Source: Apostichopus japonicus (lineage: Eukaryota > Echinodermata > Holothuroidea > Aspidochirotida > Stichopodidae). Taken from it: a DNA stretch of 64,000 nt. How positions within the stretch are numbered: the stretch's first letter is position 1; each line of letters begins with the position of its first letter. The position numbers were made by a program, and so were the translations under genes. The notes below the pieces were generated by a model that was not told the DNA's origin, made no database searches, and saw only the letters and a program-made list of their open reading frames with translations. The stretch lies in NCBI RefSeq assembly GCF_037975245.1, contig NC_092572.1, positions 13,520,269 to 13,584,268 on the forward strand, given 5' to 3'. This document shows positions 1-11,885 of this stretch, in pieces.

Positions 1-59
1 TTCTAGGGATATTAAATTTGGTATTGATATATATCAAATTGAGTACATGCAGGAAGTCT

Positions 60-1440
60 GTCAATTAGTAGAGTAGTCATTTTAGATCAACTTGGTGTCA
101 ATATGAATTTATGTAATATCTCATATATGCTTCACTTTACCATATTTCAAATTAGTGAAAGCCTCATTGGCTACATCATCGAAACTACAATGCATTCTGC
201 ATTCTGGTTACCCTCATTTTGATCACTGGTTTGTCATTTATGTAGGCAAAATCTTCTTTGTTTATGTGTTTCCTAAAGTCACACTGAATTTAGTAACGTA
301 GTAGCAATTTTCCGTGAAGAAGGCAACGATGTGAGTACGAGATCATAGCTTATATTAATTGTCCGTGCGGTTGCTAGCCCCATTGGTAGGCGAACAAAAT
401 CATCTTCTGTTTTGACTCCGGATCGTTTGGTCTGCAGGTCGAATTTGCATGTTCATCGGGTGGGCGCTCTGAATAATTCCTTCAACGTGATCCTACGAGT
501 GAACTGATATCAGTTGAAATAAAAGCCGACTGGTTCTACGTTTTCGGTAGGACAGATAAAAGCCCTTTCTTTAATGAAGAGCGTTGGTTCTTCGTTCGTC
601 AGTTGTCTTAGCATAGAAATATTTTACTGTAAACAATCTTTTAAATATAGTACTGACAAAGGAAGACCGAGTAGATGCCAAAATTGAACAGGGTGAATCT
701 TTACAAGTCTTCACTTGGACGTAGAGATAACAAACTTAATGTACAACTGTTTGGCTTAAGCAACATTTAAAGTAGAATGGCATACTGAACACGACACACT
801 ACAACAAATCCGTTTTGGTGGTGACCATGGAGCACGGAGCTATTAACAGATGTAATAGCTCCATGGTGTGACATAATTAAAGAATAACGGGTTGCCCTGA
901 CGGAATCCGTTTGGATTGATGTCAATGTTGTTTACACTTTACATTAAGGAAAACAACGTATTGTATTGTGTAGCTCTTCAAATACTCTTCTTTCATTCAG
1001 TGCATGAGAATCAAATCGGTTACATCAAACTATTGGTTTGCTAATTCGTTCGCTAATTCATAAGGATTAAAGTTGAATTCATGTCAACTCGTTGCGTGAT
1101 GGATTGTTTCGGCAGCTTGAAATGATTTATATTGGATAGTTTGGTTTTGTCCTGAAAAGTAAAGAAAAATACTTTATAATCAAAAATTTATTGGTAACCT
1201 AGTGAGGGAGCCTGCTCAACCCATATGAGCAATTCAACAGTGAGAATGTCAACCCATGTGTCTTCAAACTGCTTTCGCTAATTAGAGTAACTAAGGCTAC
1301 GTCAAGAAACCTCAAGGTCAGAGGTTAAATGGGTACATTGATTTCACAGTATTTTTTATTCTCTCCAAACTGATGTTTGTGGGCATTACATGTTGGACCG
1401 GAATTGATACATATACACACAGTGTAGTCGTGGCTGACGT
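60..1440 (+). repeat. Segmental duplication, copy A (upstream flank of a tyrosine-kinase remnant)
   Basis: This block matches 35600-35880 and 38200-39270 at high identity, in the same order and strand. Shared landmarks include 'aggcaacgatgtgagtacga' (near 320 and 38207), 'attccttcaacgtgatccta' (near 476, with one change near 38364) and 'tttcggtaggacag' (near 541 and 38430). Copy B is interrupted by about 2.3 kb (35880-38200) that copy A lacks. No coding exon is recognised here. It lies directly upstream of the kinase fragment at 1981, so it is probably intronic or upstream DNA of a duplicated receptor gene. Confidence 0.75.
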
Positions 1441-1980
1441 TCTGTTGCATTAGGAAGTACCCGTGCAGATGCAAACGAATTCCGCCAACTAGCATTGAGC
1501 TTAAAGAAGTTGAGAAGACATCACCTTTTAGTGGCTCGTCTCCTAGTGTCGGTGGAAAATGGTACTCATCAAACATTCAGACGCTTATAGAGACTAAACC
1601 ATGATTTCTTTCATTATTGATGTAACTCTGCAATCAGTGTATCTTGTGAAATGTATCAACTCTTTTACCCTAGATACTTTGTATGTGTTTGATGTTTTTG
1701 TAGTTAAAACTAAAATTACAAATTAACCTAACTTAAACGAAAAGTAACATATTTCTTACTACGTTCAAAGTGTTCATTCACATGCACATAAGAAGTTTAG
1801 TACCAAGTGATCTTTGTAATTTCCAATGTAATGTCCAATTGTTATATCAAAGTTAACATTTCAAGTGGGAAAGATACATAATATAATTTATCACGTTTCC
1901 TGATAAGTCTACTTTTCACATCCTGCTTTTCACTGCTGGGTCTGCTTTTCACACCCGTTTGTAGTTTTTTTTTTTTACAT

Positions 1981-2472
1981 TTGATATGCTTGTGTACACT
2001 TCCATCGGTATACTATGGATACATAACTTATGGAACCCTGCGTGATATGTTGATGTCTCAATACCAAGAAGCCCGGAAGTCATATATGTTAATAAATAAT
2101 AGAAAGCAACTTCCAGAAAATATGAAAAGTCAAGTTCAGGTGTTGCTGTATTTATCATGCGAGGCTGCTTTAGCATAATGACATTGTGTTGGAATACATC
2201 AATAGATCACCGACCAACATTCCAAACAATTTTTGGGACAATATCAACGCTCTTAGAAAATGTTACCCAAGTAAGTCAATTCAGAATTGTATCCTGCATG
2301 TAATCACTTAATGTCATGATTTTCTGAGAAATGCTCGACTTACTGAAACATCCAGAATTTCTCAACAAAACTGTCAACTAATGTTAGATCTCCTTTCTTT
2401 TTCATTATGCAGGAAGAACAAGTTCTTAGATGTAAAGCATCGGACTACTACTCAACCTTGGAAATATCGTAG
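1981..2472 (+). pseudogene. Receptor-type tyrosine kinase remnant, copy 1
   Basis: Three kinase pieces lie in order. From 1981 to 2173 one open frame reads like the kinase hinge and helices D/E (TLPSVYYGYITYGTLRDML, later LLYLSCEAALA). At 2174 an AG acceptor-like boundary opens a 97-nt exon (2174-2270, donor gtaagt). After one leading base this exon encodes MTLCWNTSIDHRPTFQTI, the CW...RP.F signature at the end of the tyrosine-kinase C-lobe. A final exon 2413-2472 (acceptor atgcag) encodes EEQVLRCKASDYYSTLEIS and a stop. The phases of the last two exons fit (phase 0 junction). The exons for the catalytic loop (HRD) and activation segment (DFG) are missing, and the hinge fragment abuts the C-lobe exon in a different frame, so this copy looks deleted. 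The last two exons are nearly identical to 54707-54998. Confidence 0.7.
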
Positions 2473-4650
2473 TTAAGCTGTGGTGATATATGTTTCATTA
2501 ATATGTGATGATGTGCAAGAAACATTTAGAAATAGAAACAAATGCACAGTCATGTTATGAAGCGTACATTGCAGTTTACTCAAAGAATTAGCCGCTATGA
2601 AAGTACCTTAAGCTCATTTCGTCAGCATGAAAGTCTGTAGTAACATCTGTAAACTTCATCGATGCTTCATTCAAAGTATAAAGTCAGTCCATTCTGGTTT
2701 GAATAAATCATAGAAGTTTATGTTCATATTTTAATTCTCTGCCTCTGTTGCATTTGATGACAAAGTTTGTTAGTGATAAATTACCACCAACATGTCTATT
2801 GCCCAATGCGAGATTGGTCAATGTAGATCATTTGATCAGACGGTAACATTTACATTACTTCAATTAATTTTAACAAGTAATTTGTGTGCTTTACAATCTC
2901 AAAACTTATTAAAATCTAGTCTTTAAAAGAATGAGTGGACTGGTGACAATGTCGATAAACAATTGGAGAACAATATTTGCTTTACTTCTTGTAAATGCAT
3001 ATTGTGAGGAAAAAAATGGTTCTTGATTACCTTATCTTTCAATTTCTAACTTCCTACTTTACAAGATATATATTTAACAAATTATCTTATTTGACAAACC
3101 CAATAATAATTAAAGGCCAAACCACAATGACTACATTTGTTCTCTTCTTCATTGACGGAGCTATTTGCCTCAAATTTGCCTCAGATTTTCAGTTATATAT
3201 AGATATTTTATTGATCTAATCATATATTTTAAAAACTTACAATGAAGCAGACTTTACAACATTTTGCAATTTACCCTAAATTTGAGGTATTTGTGATTAC
3301 GATTTAACCATTAATCTAGATTTAATGAAGTTTCTCAATTGACTAACCAATAATAATTAAACGTCAAACAACACTGAATACATCTGTTCTCTTCCTCAGG
3401 AATATCATCGACGAGACTATTAGTTTGCCTCAGTTATTCAGTTTAAAATAACCATTGTATCCATTTTTCCATTATTCATTAGTTTTCATTGATTCAACCA
3501 TCTATTGTAAGAACTTACAATGAATCAGATTTTACAACATTTTGCAATTCACCCTAAATTTGAGCTATTTGTGATAACGATTTTATCATTAATCTTGATT
3601 TAATAAAGTTTCTTATTTGACTAACTCAATAATAATTAAAGGTCAAACCACACTGAATACGTCTGTTCTCTTCCTCAGGAAGATCATTGACAAGACTATT
3701 AAGTTGCCTCAGTTACTCAGTTATATATATATATACCCTTGTATCATGTTATTCCATTATTGTATTCTCATCATCTATTGTAAGAGCTTATGATGAAACA
3801 GACTTTACAGCATTTTGCAATTTACCCTAAATTTGAGTTGTTTGTGATATCGTTAATCTCGAATAAATTTCAATTAAAAAACAATACTCAATACGATAAT
3901 ATACTTTCAACATTTCATTTCATTATTATAAATGAAATTCAGTTATTTGCGAAATTGTTACCAATAAGGTAACCGTCTCTTTTCTGTCAACTAATTACAC
4001 TAACAGCAGAGAATGGTATAATAACTGTGTACACAGTACTAATATGTCTTATTATTCTTACTTTTACAAGACAAGACAGCATCACACACACATCATTCAC
4101 GCAGAAATGAGTATATCTATTTTCAATAACCCCAAAAGACTCTTACTTTCAACGTACCATTGTATGCTTAATAGCTGTATTGCGTTATTGCTTCGTTCAG
4201 GTTTTTATTCAGATGTATTGCATCTATGAAGTGGCTATGGCTACATATCTTTTTAAAAGGTTTCACTCCTTTTCCCGTCACATAGGCAGGCATTAATAGC
4301 ATGTATCATACAAGGCAAGACAGGCAAAGGGAACACGGTATTGTAAACTGCAGGTTAGCTTTTGACATTGTAAATGTGTACAATCTAAGTACTGTAAGGT
4401 ACTTCACTTCATAACAAAGATGTTTACAAAACCGGACATACTAGTTCTGTTTTATCACCGTTATATTACAAGTGCGCGTGTGAAATATAGCGTTCATAAA
4501 TACATAAAATACGTATGAATATAGTTTAAGGGTTGCACTTTGTCCCTTAGGAGTTGTGTTTGATATTGAAGTACATGATAGTTTCAGTTTATAGTTTACA
4601 TTTACTTCATAAAAGTCTGATGGCGATATCAAAGCTAGCACACTCGTCTG
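2473..4650 (+). repeat. Paralogous 3-prime flank with a tandem 270-290 bp repeat
   Basis: This stretch matches the DNA after the second kinase copy (55000-55735, 57587-58570, then 61893-62010). Inside 2970-3990 a unit of about 270-290 bp recurs about four times. Each unit carries 'acaatgaa(g/t)cagactttac', 'aatcttgatttaataaag' and 'tctgttctcttcctcagg' landmarks (units near 2970, 3236, 3512, 3783). The block 4030-4240 (a short open frame beginning MSYYSYFYKTRQHH) is conserved at 58309-58500. The last part, 4525-4650, matches 61893-62010. No protein function is recognised. Confidence 0.7.
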
Positions 4651-4696
4651 CATTTAAGTATATATTAATATAGGCTTCAACACTAAGATAGGTAGG

Positions 4697-5760
4697 TTAT
4701 AGCCCGGCAGCCCAGTGCACTTTGATCAAACGAACGAGGTACCAATATCTGAGTATTGGAACATTTGTGGAAAAACCCAGTATATCCAAAAATGGATGTC
4801 TGCCGTGGTCGCTCTGCTGCATGTGGCCCCTGGGGCCGGTTAAAGGGGGCCCAAAAATGCATCTGATCAAACGAACGAGGTACCACTTGAAACCAATGTC
4901 AACGTAATGCATGAATGCCACATAGTACTGAATGGCCCATGCCAGACAAATTTTCTGCTGCAAAGGGCCCGCCAGACGCCCAAGAAGGGCCCCTAAAAAA
5001 ATGCATCTGATCAAACGAACGAGGCACCACTTGAAACCAATGTCAACTTAATGCATGAATGCCACAAAGTACTGAATGGCCTATGCCAGACAAATTTTCT
5101 GCTGCTGAGGGCCCGCCAGACGCCCCCAAATATGGCCCAAATGCCCATTAGCGTAGCATTGACCCAGATTAAATATGCAAGGTACCACTCAAAACCGGTT
5201 TGGAATGTTCGGGTTGATCTTACAGACTATGGAAATCATATGCCAGACAAATTGTCTGCTACAAAGGGCCCGCCAGACGCCCCAAAAGGGCCCATAAAAA
5301 TGCATTTGATCAAACGAACAAGGTACCACTTGAAACCAATGTCAACTTAATGCTTGAATGCCACAAAGTACTGAATGGCCTATGCCAGACCAATTTTCTG
5401 CTGCTAAGGGCCCGCCAGACGCCCCCAAATATGGCCCAAATGCCCGTTAGTGTAGCATTGACCCAGATTAAATATGCAAGGTACCACTCAAAATCGGTTT
5501 GGAATGTTCGGGTTGATCTTACAGACTATGGAAATCATCATACCAGACAAATTGTCTACTACAAAGGGCCCACCAGACGCCCCAAAAGGGCCCATAAAAA
5601 TGCATTTGATCAAACGAACGAGGTACCACTTGAAACCAATATCAACTTAATGCATGAATTCCACAAAGTACTGAATGGCCTATGCCAGACAAATTTTCTA
5701 CTGCTAAGGGCCCGCCAGACGCCCCCAAATATGGCCCAAAATGCCCATTATCGTAGCATT
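4697..5760. repeat. Satellite with 150-bp monomers arranged as 300-bp dimers
   Basis: The element 'atgcatctgatcaaacgaac' recurs at 5001, 5300 and 5600 (period about 300 bp), with earlier shorter-spaced copies near 4857 and 4727. Each 300-bp unit holds two related halves that both end in 'gggcccgccagacgccc'. One half begins with the tgatcaaacgaacgagg box, the other with 'aaatatgcaaggtaccactc'. Open frames of 99 and 196 codons span the array because the period is close to a multiple of three; I do not regard them as genes. The array runs directly into an (AT)n tract at 5761. Confidence 0.9.
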
Positions 5761-5774
5761 GTATATGTATATGT

Positions 5775-5822
<48 letters not shown>
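5761..5822. repeat. (GTATAT)/(AT)n microsatellite at the end of the satellite
   Basis: A short run of gtatat units is followed by about 20 AT repeats, directly at the edge of the satellite array. Confidence 0.95.
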
Positions 5823-5824
<2 letters not shown>

Positions 5825-8246
5825 CTGTATCTATCCAGGTCATAGGTTATGCTTACCTAAAGTATAACACGCATATCAAAGGTATGAAGCTGCAAGAACC
5901 TAAGAACCAATTTACTTGTGTCAAAAAGCCATGCGTTTGACGTTATTCGTACTCTTTTGAGTGACCTTGATATATAACTTCCTTGTTTCGAATTCAAAGT
6001 AGTAAATGTTGTTGAAAAAAAGTTGTTACACTTATATATGCTGATTACAACGCACGGTATAGTGGTGGTTTCAATAATTAACTTGTTGCCAGTTTCTATT
6101 TTTTTCTCTTTCCTGTTACCATGCTCTCGTTTTTGCTTTCGCTACGGAAAATTCATAATAAACGAAGTGAAACCTTCTTCTTCTTTGTCTTCTCAAACGG
6201 CTACCGGGTTTATTGACCATTGTAGGTAAAAGCAAATGGTACTGGCGGATGAAGATTCGATGTATGTATGGGACTTTGGAACTTTTGCTGAAAGGTATTT
6301 TATTACCATAGTCAGCTTCTAAACACTACCTGCTGACACTATGTCAGCTTTGAGTTACTGTTTGCTACAAGGTCCGTAAATCGTAAGAGCTGCGTCTATA
6401 GAGGCAGCTGTGTCGTATAGCCCTGGAAATATGATGAAGCACGCCATCTATCCTTGAAAAGCATCCATAGAAATATTTAATTACAAAATCCTTCATACTC
6501 AGGTGTGATTTAATAGTTTCCAGCAAACTGTTGTATAATAAGAATGGAGGATATTGTCACAATTTGAGGTGACGTGATAAGAGGTGACGTCACGTTTAGT
6601 CTCTCAGTCACAAACTAAAGTTACAATGTTTACCTCTATGTGTGTATGATATAACCATGGATGCACACCAACATATACAATACGATGTATTAAAATATCG
6701 ATATCGTTTCGATTTATTCGTGGATTTTATGGCCTGTTGTCATCATCCCAAGACAGTGGATGAATTATTCCTCTGTTTTATATCAACTTTATAATTTGTA
6801 AATTGTGTATGTCATCTGCTGAGAGAAAACAGTGTGTCTTTGGGTTATAGAATCACCATCACCACCACGGACAGTAGGGCCACTAGATGTAACACGACAA
6901 AGATTTAATTTAACTGACAAAACACTGAACTTGTTTTAAATTTATCAGAAATGAGAGAAATTTCAGTGCATTTGCTTAAAGAAATAAACATTGATTTTGA
7001 AATGGACGAATTGGTTAACTTATGAAGCAGGAGTTACTGGTTTGATAATTGGTAGCCAGATCCTGTCCAATGTTAACAAAATGATCACTGCATCATCTAG
7101 CAACATTCTTGGCAGTCTAGAGATCGTCCAAGTGTTCCTCTGGATAGTTTTATTTTCATCAACAGTAAGACCTTTGTTGATGTTTTAAAAAAGTAAGATC
7201 GGATGCTTTTTTGCTCATTTGAAGTTGATGAATCTCTTACGAGGAGTCAACTGTGAACTATTTTCAAGCGCAAAGAATATGTTTCCTCCGACTGTACATT
7301 TGAAATCAAACAAAAAACTGAAATTCGTCGATATGACACTGATCGTGGACGATGTAATTCACTTATCTGTGACAACGTCGTAATTTAAATACAAATGAAG
7401 TTCACATGCATATTATCTATAATGCGTTAATGGCACCTAATTATACTTTGTCCCTAAATTAGCTGGAGTGATATTGACCCTCTACGCAGGGTATATGTGC
7501 ATACATCTTATCAATAGATAACACTTTAAAAACAGCTAAGTGTACTTTGATCTAATGTGAGGGTTTAATACCGGCGTGCATACCAGTTTCAGTTTTATTT
7601 TAACATCCACTTAATAAATGGTGGCACCGATTTAAAACCCCATCCCAAACATCAGTGTGTTAAGTACTTCTCGCATGATCCATAAGGTCCTTTTTCTATG
7701 TAAGGTTTGTCAGTCAATTTAACTAGTGTTAATGTAGGCGATGTCTTGTAATGTATATATGGTGCATCAGAAATACCACTCTAGACATACATTGGCATTC
7801 CTTGTTGGTTTCTTGGCAAATATTTGCATTTTCCCTTCGATACGAATGGAACGGCAGTGACGTGGCCAGATGTGGGAAGGTTGTACGGGGGAAGCAAAGG
7901 CCTGTAAAGACCAAAAAAAAAAAGAATTACAAAGAAAAATAAATCACTATATTAAATATGATACTCGATAGGCTACTTGATTTTATAGCTCGGCGTTATC
8001 TAATTCTCAGAAGTAATAAAATTTGTAATACTAGCACGAAATTTCAATGAAAAATTACGTTTTATTTCAAAGACGACGGTTTTTCAAATGTCAGTGCGTC
8101 GAATGGAACTGATTGTGATCTTTAACTGTTTATATGAAGTAGAGACTGGGGACAAATGCGTGTACCCACATACACGTTCTTTGATATATTGTTTAAATGT
8201 TCCATCTCCTTAAGGAACAGAGAAACGCATTCAATGTGTTAGTCAT
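5823..8246. other. No recognisable gene
   Basis: Only short open frames without family resemblance were seen (for example 6991-7188, hydrophobic, no splice context). No RNA gene, transposon domain or clear repeat boundary was identified here. Confidence 0.5.
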
Positions 8247-8475
8247 AGTATGTATGTATGTGTTTTAGCAGGATCTCGCAAAGAAGCCATCATTGGATTA
8301 TCAAAGCCGCAAGCTGACCAAAGTCAGTCTCTCAGATTCATATTTAACGTCCATGATTATAAATTGTCAATTGTCAACAACTCTGTAACTGGACGACATA
8401 CATTAATCTTGGAGTGACTCGAACACGGGACCTTATGATTGAAAGGCACCGGCGTTAACCACCACACTCCCAACA
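8247..8475 (-). mobile_element. tRNA-derived SINE, copy 1
   Basis: Read on the minus strand this starts with a tRNA-like head containing 'gttaacgccggtgcc' and a B-box-like segment near 8425-8435. It ends with a tail of TACA/CATA repeats, seen on the plus strand as tatgtatgtatg near 8248. The body matches the copies at 49909-50160 and 61057-61300, including 'caaagccgcaagctgacc' and 'ctctgtaactggacgacat' on the plus strand. It is moderately diverged. Confidence 0.8.
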
Positions 8476-9830
8476 AAGTAAGATGGAAAGTAGTTTTTTT
8501 TTTAATATAATGACACCGTTGAGTTCCCAGGAAGTACAACGAGAAATGTTAATCAAACGAACAATGTTTATTGTGCACAGTAGATGGTACTCGGAATGAA
8601 AAGATATTACAAAACTGAACGTTGAAATGAACTCTTATACAGTCGATCTCGTAACGTGTTGCTCAGACGGGAAGTTTAATATATTCTTCTCACTAGAAAA
8701 TGGCTTAACTCGTATGTAGTTAAAGATTTTTTGTATTCACCATTTTATTTTTCATTCAACTGGTCCACGTTGTGGCTGTAGTTAGCATGGTTTTTTTTTT
8801 CTTCAAGAAAATTAATTGAAGTAAAAGTCCCACTTTGGACAGCATTACAATAGACCAGACAATACCTATTAGTTTCCGTCATTTCAAAGGATATGACTTT
8901 AATTAACAATTATGCTACTATAGTCACTCTGTATATAAGGAAAGTAATTGTTTTCTCTGGAATTTGTTCAAATAAATGAGATATACCGAGTTTCAAATAT
9001 CGGCGCTTTCAAGTGCAGAATGTTTTCTGTAGATTAACACACAAGGCGATTAATTTTGGTTGTTGCAGTGCCAAGTGCATATTATACGTAATGCGTATAT
9101 TGGTCTCACAACTGAGAGTGCCTGGGTCAATTTTCCTACAGTAATGTGTGATACATTAGTATGTGAACTTCGTAAGGAGGAACGCAAGACATTTTGTACT
9201 AAGTCTTACACGATATTCCCAATTTCCGTCAAAATATTATCTCTTGGAAATCTGGTGCAGTTATAATAACTACCGATACCCGAATCCGGCCAAGTCCGCA
9301 ACCTACAGCCCAAGCTATTCTCCTATCAATTACTGTAAGTGAGTCATATCGCTTTCATCGCTTACTTTAAGTGATAGGTTTACAATCGAAGATGACGATA
9401 AGATCACAAACTTAAGTACAGATATATCAAAGAAAATGAGAAAACAAAACGAAACATTTCATGAAAGTTGAATGACGGAACAATATTCCAGACGGAATTG
9501 TTTAAGAATTTTTGGAATACACGAAGAACCTAACGTAAATATCTATAAAAAGATTAGGAACCTGGCAGAAAGACAGACAGTCAACAGAACATTAACCAAA
9601 ATTATTAAGCTAGTTATGGTCACAGAAAAATTAATATGTTTCAGACTGGGTGTTTAACGTGTCCTATTGTTGCCAAATGAATAATTATACTTAACATAAA
9701 CCAATTCCTTGTTGTGGAGGTTACATTTGTGTTGCAATGAATATGTACATAACGTTTTCTTGATACATACTGGCTTATACTTTTATACCAAATTTAATAA
9801 CACATTTAAGTTTGAGTTTATATCCCATAG
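8476..9830. other. No recognisable gene
   Basis: Two open frames of 61-68 codons (9060-9266 and 9472-9657) have no family resemblance and no convincing splice sites. I see nothing else. Confidence 0.5.
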
Positions 9831-10515
9831 AGCAAGGCTGTGCTGATGACGTACTACAGTAAAGATGGCGGCGTGCTTACCAAATGATGAAGTGGGGAAA
9901 TCACATTCGATAAGTCAACATAATTGTTGTACTACAGCAGAAAGTATTAAGGTGTGTAGGCCTTGCAATAATGACATTATACTGAATCATTGTGCACAAC
10001 TTACGTGACGATTGCATCGGTTTCTTTGTTAAAAAACGGCAATGTGTGATCGCTGTCTGATGTACAAATTTACAATGTCTTCAGATTGACATGACACTGT
10101 ACTCAGTATACGGTAGTACTGGTACAGTAGTATGTTACGTACTTACAGTTTACACACAAGTACACAGCAATGTTTGTACACAGTGTCAGTAGGCCTACAG
10201 CGTTAGGAAATTTTATGATCTAGCTAGACTAGAGGCCACGGTAGCTATTACTAATACTATTACTAGGCTACTGAGCCTACCTCATTTCATGATTTATGCA
10301 AACCTAGCAAAGTACAAGCTGTAGGCGTGTTGTACTAAAGTATATTATAAGGCAATAGGGCTAGGACTGATGGATGGCTATGCAGTGCTGAACCCTAGGC
10401 GTAGGCCCTGCAATGGAATTCGCGATCTTTCGTTTTCCACCTTATGTTATTGAAGCGACGCATTTACCCGACTGACAATCTTAACTGAGTAGTACGTCAT
10501 CAACACAGCCTCGCT
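9831..10515. mobile_element. Candidate MITE with about 27-bp terminal inverted repeats
   Basis: The left end, 'gcaaggctgtgctgatgacg' followed by tactac, is the reverse complement of the right end (10489-10515) apart from a few mismatches. The interior of about 630 bp has no coding capacity. No target-site duplication is obvious. The left end also carries a YY1-like 'aagatggcggcg' (9863) and CRE-like tgacgt. CCAAT boxes in opposite orientation lie just outside the right end (10516-10526 and 10622-10632). A TATA-less promoter is therefore the main alternative. Confidence 0.5.
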
Positions 10516-11769
10516 CTGATTGGCTAAACTCCACGTACACTGCCCGAAAGGTTCAGGAAAAAAAATCGCGCTCCGGCAGTGATTTTTGTTTTCCCAAACA
10601 GGTTTACGATTACAGAGTTTTCAGCCAATCAGATTGTTCATGGGTCAGCACCAATAATGACCATGGCTTGGAAGTTCGAAGGCATACACTGGAATACACA
10701 CTTACATCTAGTAACGGGGGTTCCCTTCAATCGCCCTAACTTAGCTTTTAATGCTTGGATCACATGTTGACCTTACTTATATCCATTGGGTTCGTGTTTA
10801 CGTTATTTAAGACTCGTGAGCCGTTCTATTGAAATCAGTATTCGTTTCGTGGAATATGTACGTTAAAATCAAATTCACGACGTAAGTTTGCGAATTTTGA
10901 ATGAATATACGCAACGCAGTATAGTCTGCAGTATTATACATTTCCGTCACTTCCCTGTGTACACAGTTATAATGCATATAGGCCCACAGCACATGTTTGA
11001 TGCACCCTGTACGAAAATTTCACTGTGCAATGTTATCGATTAATACATTCACATAAAACTTCGATTAAACATCGATAGTAGATCATACAATCATAACAAA
11101 CTAGTGTGATAAATATGTTTTAACCAATTCCAAAGATACGAAAAACTTTCGGGTTTATATTTGTTGCAACGATGGATGCAGACATACGAAGTGAAGGTTT
11201 AGATGCTGATTTACACACAATTGCAAACCAGTTTGAGAAAAAAATCGCTCCCCGGCATAAGCATATATCACTATAAATCTCACTTTTAATGCTTTATAGA
11301 CCAGTTGTGCAAATGTTCCTTTTGTGGTGAATGTCTCTTTATGATTATGTATGTATCAAACGAAAAATCACAATTTTACAGCAACAACACCAATTAGTCA
11401 CTCAACGCATCAACGAGAAATCTAGCAAACATATTGCATTCTTGAAATCATGGTATCCCCTAAAATAACATACTGCGTCAAGCATGTTCAAAGGTTCTCG
11501 GGGGCTTCTAGTGGTGTGTGTGACACATATCAAAACTCGGTCAACAGTCGGTTTCAGAATTGAATTCAGTAATGTACACACATGCAAGTTATATAAATAA
11601 AGAAAATTGAAAAACGAAGAAACAAAACCACTATCTATGTTTCTTCCTAACGTCTGCACTTTCCAAAACTTGGAAAATAATAGACTGAGAAAATGCAACA
11701 GCTTCTAGTGTAACTTTGCAATTCAATCCCTCTAAAATTTTAATTTCTCTTATAAATCAGGTTATTTCT
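10516..11769. other. No recognisable gene
   Basis: An 11-bp inverted pair of CCAAT-type boxes (tctgattggct and agccaatcaga) lies at 10516-10632. Otherwise no exon, RNA or transposon feature was recognised. Confidence 0.4.
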
Positions 11770-11885
11770 TGACTTTAAAGTCACTTATTGGAAGTTAAAG
11801 ATACCTGCAAACTCTGAAGCTGAAGTCCATGATTCCCACTAGCGCTTCGAATACATTCCAGAGAACTACAATATTTTTGTGTTTT
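11770..11885 (+). repeat. Dispersed repeat, copy 1 of 3
   Basis: This contains 'gcttcgaatacattccagag' and gctgaagtcc. Related copies lie at 37305-37415 and 63165-63290, sharing the order cttcaag-like, gctgaa, agcgctt, 'aatacattccagagaacta'. The element type is not recognised. Confidence 0.7.

Noticed and set aside
5051-5940. Long open frames (99 and 196 codons) over the satellite
   Set aside because: They repeat the same peptide with each 300-bp unit and run into (AT)n; this is a by-product of a period near a multiple of three.
11402-11698. 98-codon minus-strand open frame
   Set aside because: No family resemblance, no splice sites and low-complexity flanks.
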